A stretch of DNA of 60,000 nt from Antedon mediterranea (Eukaryota > Echinodermata > Crinoidea > Comatulida > Antedonidae): positions 3,981,001-4,041,000 of the forward strand of contig NC_092671.1 of the NCBI RefSeq assembly GCF_964355755.1, written 5' to 3'. This document shows positions 50,801-60,000 of this stretch, piece by piece; positions within the stretch are counted from its first letter, which is position 1; each line of letters starts with the position of its first letter. Made by a program: the position numbers and the translations under genes. The notes under the pieces were generated by a model. The model was not told the origin of the DNA, did not search any database, and saw only the letters and a program-made list of their open reading frames with translations.

Positions 50801-53800
50801 ATCTTACTTCTACTCTTCCATTTCTATAATAAATTTGAATTTACATATCTGGTTTGTAAACCGCATCAATATAATTGTAAGATTGTCTGCTCTTTAGGAA
50901 AATAAAATAATACGTATGTATGTGTTGTTATTATTAAAAGCAAACGATAATGTTATCAAGCTAGAGTCAGGTCATGTAACCATTTAGACCTATATTCCGT
51001 TCTTCATCTTTTAATGTTATTAAAAATGATTATAAAAATGATTGATGTCCGTTCTACATTTACCAATAGACCTCATTTGTAAGCCCCTCTCATTTGATCA
51101 GCTTGTTTGCAAGTTCATTAAATAACAATCATGTTATGATATGAGATTTTCTACTGATTTCATTTCCCAAAACCAAGTTTTTGTTATAGATTTGTCCAGA
51201 CAGGCATGCATGTTGTAGATCACCTCAAAAGTAATTTGTCTTCTGATCCGTAAAGAATTTGTAAATCCAACTGTCCTCATTAAAGGTTGTATCAAGGGAG
51301 AAATCATTTTTTCCAGTCTACCAAAGCTGTATCAAAAGCTCAATACATTCATGAATATCAATTTTATCAGTGGAATCATAAAGACAAACATTTACGCGCG
51401 CGTAACAATGATGATACTAATGCTATGCATTTTTACGCGTGTAGAAATGATGATAATGTTGCTATGAATTTTTACGCACGTACAAGTAATGATAATGATG
51501 TTATGCGTGTTTACGCGCGCAATAACTTTTGGATGATTGTATTTTAACTGTTGGTATTTGTACTAGGCCTATGTTTACTTTTCCTTCGCTTCATTAACAA
51601 AAAATAGGAATTAAATGATCTTACGAAAACAAAGTTCAAATTGTCTTTTAGGAATATTTAACTAATAAATGTTAACTTAAATAATTTGACCCACCAATGT
51701 TCTATATATTCTGAAGCCTCCTTCCACTTACATAATATTGATTATATACATTTAATAACAATCTATGTTTTATAGATTAGATTAATAAAATAAATATCAA
51801 ACAGGGTACTTTAGAAACATTTCTAATTAGTTTCTTATATTTACACAACTTTTCCTTTACTTATTATTCTAGAACTTGCAATCTTTTTCGGTTTTATTGA
51901 ATGAAAGTATCGATCTCACTAAAGCGGAATATTAATTTTAAAAACCTCCCTCATTCGTTGTTTGTTTAAGCTACTTTACAATTACCTTTTCTTGTTTTTT
52001 CATATCGGAAATAGTGTCACGTGATTGATCTAAAAACTCCAAGTTGGTTGAGTGACAAGTTATAGAAAGAGAACAGCTAGAAAAAGATACATCGCCCGTA
52101 AAGCTTTCTTGAATTTATTTTAAAGACTATACTTCCTCTAACTTAATCTTTTCCTTCTTTGACAGAAGTTTGTAGTTTTTAAGTAGGCCTACCTTCATTA
52201 GATTGAGATACAAACACAAGGGTTTGTAATATTTTTGACAGAAAGAGTATGGACATTCATTAAAAAATTTGAATTCTGCATCGATTTTGTGTGTATCTAC
52301 ATATTTTATAGGTATTTTGTTAATCAACATAACATGTTTTATTTTTTAAACAAATGGATCTCAAGTTTTCTTTTGTATAGAATATCTCTATCGGAATTCA
52401 AACCTTCTACTCCATGTTTATATGTCTAGAAAAATTAGAAATATGCAATTACCGGAATGATGATTAAAGTGATGATTAAATCTTAATGTGTTCATAATTT
52501 TCTTTTTGGCTTTTATTATGTTCAGTTATATAGAAAGGTTGTAGTCAGGAGACAAGCAACTAAACTTCAGCAAAACTTAAGTAAACTATCTTGCCTTAAG
52601 AAATTGATAAAATGATGACTCCAGTTATATACCGAGTACACTTAACTGTGTTTTAATTGTTCAGAAATACATTTTTATCATCATCTAAAAGCGGTTTTTT
52701 TTTCACTATTATAGTCAATATTAAGCTTTAGGAAAACACAGCTGTGTAATTGAATGATCGTGTAAAACACGATCTTTAATTGGGTTTATCGAGTTAGAAC
52801 AGAAGTTTGAAATCATTATTATAACTATGAGTGTACATTCGTGAGTTTCAGCAACTTCGGATTAGTAGTTGGAATTAGATTATCTGCAATTTTGAATTAG
52901 GAGTGACTCAAATCGCTTTCATCTGTGATGAGTAACACTTCATATGAAAAAGATTCGAAGTTGCTACGTCAGATTTCATTAGTATACGAAGGTCATGTGG
53001 TACCGCTAACTGTCGCTTGGACACGGAAAGGGGATTATACGCGAAGAAAGTTTTTCGGATTCTTGCTATAGGAAAAGTTTTTTTGTTCTTGGGTTAACAG
53101 CTGAATGTGAGATTAATAAGAACAAACAAGTATGATTCAACACATGATATTATGACATCGATATGTTTACGGTATTAGTTAAGGCATAACTTTTAATAAT
53201 ATTACGATTCAAGGAAATTAAACTATGTCGTAACATTTGCCAGGGTACGTGTAAGCACCTCCCTCTGAAAAGTAGAATACACTTTCTTTTCTGCCGATAC
53301 ACTGCTGGCGATTTCTACATACAATTAGTACATTCTTCTATCATAACGAGATGACAACAAAGTTAAATAATTCCTCCATAATTATATAAAATACTATTTT
53401 ATATCTGAAATTATAACAATGTAGAATATAAAGTGAGCTTTGTTCTCGTATTTCGTCTCCTGCTTCAACACATAATCAGTGTTTAAACTCATTAACATGG
53501 TACGCATTTTGTACGCGCGCGCTTGAACTTTGATACTAGTTTACGGCATTTTGTACGCAATCTTCGCCTAGTGTCTCTTCGTTAACAAGAACAATGTATG
53601 CATAAGAGAATGATTTGATAATCATAAATGTTTAATGTAATGATTACATAATTATTGTGAATTTTCAAATGCATACTTTACATGTGTGGCGATAACTAAG
53701 ATAAATGGTGCGTATAGCACGCATATAGTCATAAGTTATATATATTTCGTGTGTGGGAGATTTGAGATTTTTTTAAATAAAAATGATTGTATTTCTTTTC

Positions 53801-56800
53801 TGTAGCTTATCCTGAAACTGCGTTTGCGTACGCGTTAACAGCGGCAGGAGTTGCGTTTAAAGTCACCAGTGAATGCAGCATGGGGCTCCTGAAAGCTTGT
53901 GGCTGTGACACCGCGTTCTCTGGATCAGCCGATACTTTTGAATGGGGAGGATGTAGCCATGATATAGACTTTGGTGTGGAATTCTCTATAGACTTTCTTG
54001 ATAGTAGAGAACGAAACAAAGATCCCAAGTCGAGGATGAATCTGCATAATAACAGAGCAGGCAGATTGGTAAGATTTTTTAAGATCAGTCAATTAATTCC
54101 CACTACATTCTGTCTTAAAGGCCAGGTGCGGGCAAAAAATTTATATTGATCATACATTCCAATAATTATCGATCTATAATTTCCTCTATGTTTCATAATT
54201 TTTGGGATTTTATTTGTGTTACACGAGCTTGTTGAAAATAAGCACTTTCTTATCAGTGGGGGGATAGTTCAAATTACACAGTAAAATCTCTATATAATTC
54301 TTTTGTACACAAATTTTGTAAATAGAGAGGCATTTTAAAAAGCTATAGAAAATAAACAGTGTGGTAAAAAATGTTATCAGATGACTAAATATAGGTAATA
54401 TAACTTGAATATTACATTTCTGATATTTTTATTCAACTTCAGATTTTTATTTTCATGCTATAGCAAAAATTATCCACCGTATATCCACCATCTTTTTTCA
54501 CCGTCTAGGGAGTCACCAGGCATGTTATTACATTAGGTTAACTACCTAACTACTGAAAAAAAGTCTTCCTGGTTTTTATTGAAGAATTTTGCAAAATTTT
54601 TTTATTTGACCATATTAAGGGAAATTCATGTTTTTTCGTCTCGATTTCTGTTACAAATATTTGATTTATGTACAATTAACCAAATATTATATTTAAAATT
54701 CATGCCTGTACCTGAGCTTTAAGCTCTGTCTACACTATCAAACTTTATGTGACAAAAAATGTGATGTTCCCATATGGACATGATGATGTCATTTTACCAC
54801 CAAATTTGGGCATATACTTATCATATTTGGGAATGACAAACATTGTCAAACTAGTTTGATAGTGTAGGCAGAGCTTTAACCTCTGATTACACTATCAAAC
54901 TGTATGTGACAAAAAAATATGATGTGCCCATACGGACACAATGACGTCATATGACTACCATGTTTGGGCACATCACACTTTTTTGGATAGTGTAGACAGA
55001 GCTTTATTCGATTCATAATAAGAACAATATGATATGAAAATGAACAGTAAGTCCAAAAGAAATGTTTACAAGTCATAATTGATCTTTGTTTTTAATTAGT
55101 TTTCTTGTTAATCACGTCATAAACCATAAACTTGGCTTGCAAGTGATATTGTTTATAATTGTTATTATTAGCCATTATTTTTTTCAAATTAGAATAATGC
55201 TGTTTCTTATATAATCATCTGTAAACAATAACATATTCGATGAATTTATAATCTAAAAATGTCATTTTTATAATAAAAAAAAAATAGGTACGTTTAAAAT
55301 TAATTGATTTTCGATGCAAACCAGATCTGCTAGACTTCTAAATATATAGTCAAAATTATTGGTTGCTTTGATTTTTTGATAGTTTGCATCCTTCATGTTA
55401 ATATTGACAAACCTTATTTTGTGTTCGACTTTTTAGTGAAAGGTAATGCAAACATTACCAATAATATGTTTTAAAGTTATACAGCTAATGACGTATTTAA
55501 TTCTTTGAATTACACATTTAAGTTAGCAGCATCAATTCAATTCAATTTTATTCGAGCACATAAATAACAATACAATAATGGACGGTTGTAATATAAACTT
55601 AAAAGTAAAAAACAAAGCTCAGGATGACCCAATAAAACCTTACGGTTTATTTCCGTTGGGATCCTAAAAAATCCATATAAATACGTATAACTGTTAACAT
55701 GATTGACAGAAAATATTTCTTAATATTGAGATTAATACATAATGAAAAGAACGATTATCAAGAGGAAAATAATCATTAAATAAATTATACCAAATATCTA
55801 TTTTTGTCTTTAAGTCTAAGGACCTCGAAAGGTGATGAAGTATAGCCATTTCCTGTATGGGGATTTAATACCTTTAAGAGGTATGGCTTTAAATGACATA
55901 AAATACCAACATATCAATGCCTTACAGGAGATACGTATAACAAAAACAATCATTTAATTTCTCATTTGTACATTCTTCGTCTTTTGCAAATTGCTTAACT
56001 ATAAAAATAATACATTCGATTGTTAGAACAATGTCATGCTCTTCTCTATAACATATTGAATGTAATGCTTTAAGATGTTTAAATCCGAAGTTAGATCCGA
56101 TGAATCCATCAAAGCTCGCGATACGGTGAGTAACCTGTGTGTTGAGATCGGAATCTATTCCTCCCTGGTCGCCGCCAAGCCATGTGGGTTCATTTGTATA
56201 GTTAAAGTTAATACAAACAAATTGTCGGAAATGATTTTGAACACTATGGACATAATCTGTTTGGACTTGGAAGCAATTGTCGAAATCGTTTAGAAAGGTG
56301 GTCTAGCGGTGAGATATTTTCACACCGGTGTCTTAATTGAGTCTAAGATAGATTTACATTTTTTAAATATCTGTAAGATTCTATTAATTACATGCGCTGA
56401 AATTGAACCAAAATGGACAGTTATAGACCATTGAATATACAGTACATACACACGTTTTCTGTTTATTGTTTTCCAGAAAATATTATAATTACTTATTCAA
56501 ATATTAAATACAAGTTTGTCAAAAAAATCAGAGACAATCGCGAACTTCCTGGAAAATTGAAACTAAATAATTATTTGGCTCACAATACATTCATGTTGCG
56601 GATTTTAATTATTTTCAAGTTTTGTGAAAACACAATATCCGACTTTCGTTCGGATTCAACTTGTTTTATTACAACCAACAGAGATGAAGAAAATTCATTA
56701 ATTGGCTTAGAGAAACAAAAGATACCAATAATTTTTCAACTTTTAACAATATTTTTATTTATTAAAACATATTTAGATCCAAAACAAATAACTATCATAA

Positions 56801-58234
56801 ATAAAATACATTAATAATCTTACCATTACCTTTGAAATAAACCTCTCTCTGTGCATCTACTCGCTTATTCTAAAACTTTAGCTGTATTCATTAGTTCATT
56901 TTAAAAATAATATAACATCGGTAACTTTTATTGTTTACGGAATAAGATGTTGCCAAAAGTATGGAAATTAGCAAAGTATGAAACGTCTACCGGTAGTCTT
57001 TTATTATTATCATCTTATATTCTCAGACTTCTTGAAACTTTGTCTGCTTAATTACAGTACATGTGTTGTGTCTACTGTATTGCTGTATTTTCTGTATCTA
57101 ACGGAATAAGAATTCTCCAAATAAAAATGGTGTTTTAGGCACTGTTTGAGTTGTAAATTCTACCGCTCTTATTTTATTAAAAAATGTCTAATCATGAACA
57201 GATAAAAACAAAAGATCCATTAATAATTATTTTTGGATAACATCATTGAAAGTCGATGCTTCTATACAAAGCTGATGGTAGACTGTTGTGTCCAATTATC
57301 TTTGACATGTTACCGATATCTGGTTAAAAAAATAAAAATTATCTCATTGGTCTTGGAGATAATTTCATAAAAAGTATTTACCCAGTAAAATTTAGTGTAT
57401 CAAATCTCATCGCTTCTGAAAGTGCCTAACATATCTACACAAATTAGATATGATTTGACCTAATATCTAGCTAAAAACGTCCATGTCCTTAACACCTGGT
57501 GGCAATTTTAATATGTACTTTTTTCATATGTCAAAACCCTATGTGGGATACTTTACAGCTGCCAATGACAACTATAATACGCTCAACAGACTTCTTCTAA
57601 AACACTTCTTACACATCCAAAATGAATCCTGTCGCAACTGATACATCAAAGACAATTTGGTCATATCCGAACCAGTAGGACATTAGTATAATGTTTGTTA
57701 GTAAGTCCTGAGGAGGTTTTCACATCATCTAACTGGTTTTTTTCTTTTTATATTTAAACACAGGCCATAGCAGAATATGTAGAAAAGAAATGCAAATGTC
57801 ATGGCATGTCAGGAAGTTGTCAGTTAAAAACCTGCTGGATGCAGAGTCCAGATTTTGGTGCAGTGGCCAAAAGATTGTACCATAAATACCAATCGTCTGT
57901 CAAGGTTAGACCAGGAAATAAAAATGGCGGCAATTTAGAGAGATCGCCAGCTACGAGAAAGCGTCGTGTCCCTCCCCAATCAGAAGTCGTGTACCTTGAA
58001 CAATCGCCGCACTATTGTGAGCCAGACGATGGGATTGGTTCGGCGGGAACGAAAGGCAGACTATGTAACAAAACTGGTAGCGGGATGAATAGTTGTGAAG
58101 TAATGTGTTGTGGGAGGGGGTATAATGAAAAACTTGAACGTAGAACTCACCCATGTAACTGTACATTTATGTGGTGCTGTGACGTCAAATGTCAAAGTTG
58201 TGAAACAGAAACTTTAATTGCAACTTGTAAATAA
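47868..58234 (+). CDS. Wnt10: Wnt10 secreted glycoprotein ligand (4 exons, 349 aa)
   Basis: Secreted Wnt ligand. Exons: 47868-47920, 48860-49122, 53806-54068, 57764-58234; intron phases 2, 1 and 0; 1050 nt including TAA. Exon 1 encodes a short hydrophobic signal peptide ([14 protein letters not shown]). Wnt10-type features are [75 protein letters not shown] and HNNRAGRL (NNR rather than the NNE of Wnt1 and Wnt6). Exon 4 has [10 protein letters not shown] (acylated Ser), [26 protein letters not shown] and [12 protein letters not shown]. It has 24 cysteines and NCS, NKT and NCT sequons. One oddity: the near-invariant Arg before Glu at the start of exon 3 is Pro here (SYPETAFAY). It has no long insert after CGCD of the kind seen in vertebrate Wnt10. 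Confidence 0.96.
49140..49440. repeat. Degenerate array of TATCGATA / CGATACTAT words in Wnt10 intron 2
   Basis: Starting just after the exon 2 donor there are many copies of CGATA(C)TAT and its complement. They include two exact TATCGATA octamers at 49226-49233 and 49237-49244, separated by three bases. Units are irregular and occur on both strands. TATCGATA is also the known DREF-binding (DRE) sequence of insects, but occurrence within a repeat argues against reading it as a site. Confidence 0.6.
51393..51522. repeat. CG-core array (4 copies, 39-41 bp spacing) in Wnt10 intron 2
   Basis: Cores begin at 51393 (TACGCGCGCGTAAC), 51434 (TACGCGTGTAG), 51473 (TACGCACGTAC) and 51512 (TACGCGCGCAATAAC). 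Spacers share AATGATGATAATG(C/T)TATG words. Near-multiples of 39 keep one frame open across the array (51287-51547), which I regard as a by-product of the repeat. Confidence 0.8.
53501..53562. repeat. CG-core array (degraded) in Wnt10 intron 2
   Basis: TACGCATTTTG at 53501, TACGCGCGCGCTTGAAC at 53512 and TACGCAATC at 53554. The latter two are 42 bp apart. It ends about 245 bp before Wnt10 exon 3. Confidence 0.65.
54719..55005. mobile_element. Two adjacent MITE copies, AAGCTCTGTCTACACTATC family
   Basis: Copy 1 (54719-54878) has TAAGCTCTGTCTACACTATC on the left and GATAGTGTAGGCAGAGCTTTA on the right, perfect or near-perfect inverted ends. Copy 2 (54880-55005) starts at a decayed CTCTGATTACACTATC and ends GGATAGTGTAGACAGAGCTT, then TA. 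Interiors share ATGTGCCCATA, GACGTCAT or GATGTCAT, and TTTGGGCA. They lie in Wnt10 intron 3. These are the most complete members in the window. Confidence 0.8.
55535..55680 (-). mobile_element. 3' end of a truncated non-LTR retrotransposon, minus strand
   Basis: Read on the minus strand the segment ends TTATTTATGTGCTCGAATAA, then AATTGAATTGAATTG, that is a GAATT-unit tail. A potential hairpin upstream is formed by AACCGTAAGGTTTTATTGG and neighbouring words. This is the typical shape of a 5'-truncated LINE insertion. It is in Wnt10 intron 3, opposite to the gene. Confidence 0.55.
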
Positions 58235-60000
58235 ACAATAAACACAACAAAACTGGAAATGATCAACTTGTAAATAAACACAACTGGAAGTTATCTAGCA
58301 AGGCACATGGGAAACTAAAAACACATTTTTTACATTTTGTATTATTTATATAATAGTTCACAATTGATTCTTTAAGACATATTAAAAACAAAACCAGTCG
58401 TATTCGTTTTAAAAATTAAATGTACATAGTTTATAACTGATAAGCAAATTTTACTGAAATAAAACAATTTTTTTGCGAATACCTTTAAGAAAAAAAATAA
58501 TTCTCAATACCCTTATATATAGAAATAAAAATGGAAAACCTTGATCAAAGATTATATGAAATAAATATATTTAAAATTAAATTATTAAACCCTTTTTGAT
58601 ATTTAATATCAACCTAATGAAATTATTAATGCCATTTTTGTTCACTAATAATTTTGCAATTATTGGTTATTCTAGTATTGTAACTGAAATGGTAAGAATT
58701 TCAACGTCAATGCGCGTACAAATTATGATGCTATGCATGCGTGTTCCTCGTGATTTCACTTAAGATATGAAAAATGCTTTATCTGAAGCATCGTTGTATT
58801 TTTGCGTATGAACTGTTTGTAATTTTATTATTATATTTCGTTATACTTTTTATGTTTCTGTAAAGTGTAAAGATGTACAGTTATACAAAATATTTATGGT
58901 AGCGCAAACTACTAGATAGAAATACATTTATAGATTTATGTAATATAAGGGGCTGCATGTTCAATTCATCTAATGTATATTGTGCTTTTACGTATACTTA
59001 TAATATAAGTAGAACTTTATTGTTTGGATGTTATTACTTTGATTGGTTATTAGAAAGAATAATGTAACATTTAGATATAAACAAAGTTTTGTTTTTTTTA
59101 AATACTAGTAGTTTGTTTTGAGATAAATAATTGCTTCAAATTACTTATTTTGATCTTTAAATTAAAGGTAAAGTGAATTTAAATAGCCTTTCAGTATCCT
59201 CATGCGGTCTGGCTACTTTCTTGCGAATGGTACAATGAAACTTTACCGTTATATGCTAATATATAGGCCTATACGGCAAAGGCCTTTTTTTCGGGACGGG
59301 GAACTATGAACTAAACTGTTAAATGACATTTTCGCAGCTTAGTTCGACCTTTTAAAATCAAGAATGCTACATGTTTTTTTTAATACTGAAATCCGGATGT
59401 TCAATGCGAATGATAATAATAATGTACTGTAATAATTATAGTTTCTAATAAATATTTCTTTCTTCTATTCTATATGTTATTTATAGGTTATTTTATTTTT
59501 ATTTTTTCATATCTTTTATATTATACATAATAAAAAAACCACATATTTAAACAAAAGCAAAATTACATTAAAAAAAGTAAACTGAGAAAATAATAAAGCA
59601 CCCATAATGGTTATATGTTGTTTTAAACTAACTAGAAACCTAATTAAAAAATTTTTTACAGTTTCGTATTACTTTTTATTATTTTTCTAATTATTTATAT
59701 TTAAAATTACATTTTCAGTAGCATTATAATGTCGTTAAAATTATATTTCACGTGTGTACAAATTGTATAAAATAGGCTTACTAAATGTAGGCCTAATTGT
59801 GGCATGAAGGCCCACCAACAAAAGCATGATTGAATTCTGTCAGTTAATTAGCACAGTCTAATATTTGTCCGAAGACATGGTATCGTGGACGTAGGCAAAA
59901 GATCACCTTGTTGTGGTTTTTAGCCGCCACAAATATGTACATACTCGGCATGTCAGAAAAGCTGTTGTAATCTCAATCAGTATTCGGCCACCCTAAATCC
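58235..60000. other. Wnt10 3' UTR and downstream sequence, no further gene seen
   Basis: AATAAA words overlap the Wnt10 stop (58229-58234) and recur at 58238-58243; further ones follow, including in TGAAATAAAACAA near 58454. The word CAACTTGTAAATAAACA spanning the stop is repeated at 58264-58280. Beyond that the DNA is AT-rich, with one CG-core remnant (TGCGCGTAC, about 58709) and no supported exon. Confidence 0.5.

Noticed and set aside
51287-51547. 86-codon open frame with repeated NDDN-type peptides
   Set aside because: The repeats come from the CG-core array with spacing near 39 bp, which is a multiple of three. An open frame is expected from such an array without coding.
56413-56814. 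133-codon open frame inside Wnt10 intron 3
   Set aside because: Composition is as AT-rich as the intron (Ile/Asn/Lys-rich peptide), it has no recognisable domain, and it lies on the sense strand of a large intron.

Overview
This is nuclear DNA from an animal. The base composition is AT-rich (roughly one third G+C by eye). Genes are split by GT-AG introns and intergenic space is wide and full of repeats. Four protein-coding genes can be reconstructed exon by exon: the 3' three quarters of an E(z)/EZH-type H3K27 methyltransferase gene, followed by three Wnt ligand genes that I identify as Wnt1, Wnt6 and Wnt10. Linked Wnt1-Wnt6-Wnt10 is the ancient bilaterian Wnt cluster. Retained linkage, vertebrate-like protein sequences, non-LTR retrotransposon tails ending in GAATT units and a huge excess of the palindrome TAGGCCTA suggest an invertebrate deuterostome. 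I lean to an echinoderm, but only weakly.

Layout. Positions 1-13640 hold the Ezh gene (+ strand): 18 exons in the window, stop at 12295, and a probable 1.3-kb 3' UTR. Its 5' exons lie before the window. Its introns hold several miniature inverted-repeat elements, and intron 12 (about 3.9 kb) is almost entirely such material. Positions 13640-22416 are a gene-free interval leading into Wnt1 (+, 22417-27928, 4 exons). Wnt6 lies tail-to-tail with it on the minus strand (28744-37385, 4 exons), only about 0.8 kb from the Wnt1 stop. A 10.5-kb interval (37386-47867) separates the 5' ends of Wnt6 and Wnt10, which diverge. Wnt10 (+, 47868-58234, 4 exons) is followed by AT-rich sequence to the end of the window.

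The three Wnt genes have the same architecture. Each has a short first exon with a signal peptide ending in a phase-2 intron, then a phase-1 intron just before the conserved RET block, then a phase-0 intron just after the HNN-AGR block. All three keep the serine in CKCHG-SG that is the lipid-acylation site of Wnts, and each has 23-24 cysteines, so all look like intact secreted ligands. Ezh is a chromatin gene with no obvious functional link to them; its position shows what now flanks the cluster on the Wnt1 side, where some animals have Wnt9.

The most unusual non-genic signal is a family of short arrays with a CG-rich core (TACGCGCGCGTT) recurring at about 39-44 bp, close to four turns of B-DNA. 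I see them only from about 28 kb onward, in Wnt6/Wnt10 introns and in the interval between those genes. Other signals are at least 32 copies of TAGGCCTA, several MITE-like families, a phase-compatible GC-rich candidate leader exon just upstream of Wnt6, and several tandem arrays. All calls come from reading the sequence; no database or alignment was run.
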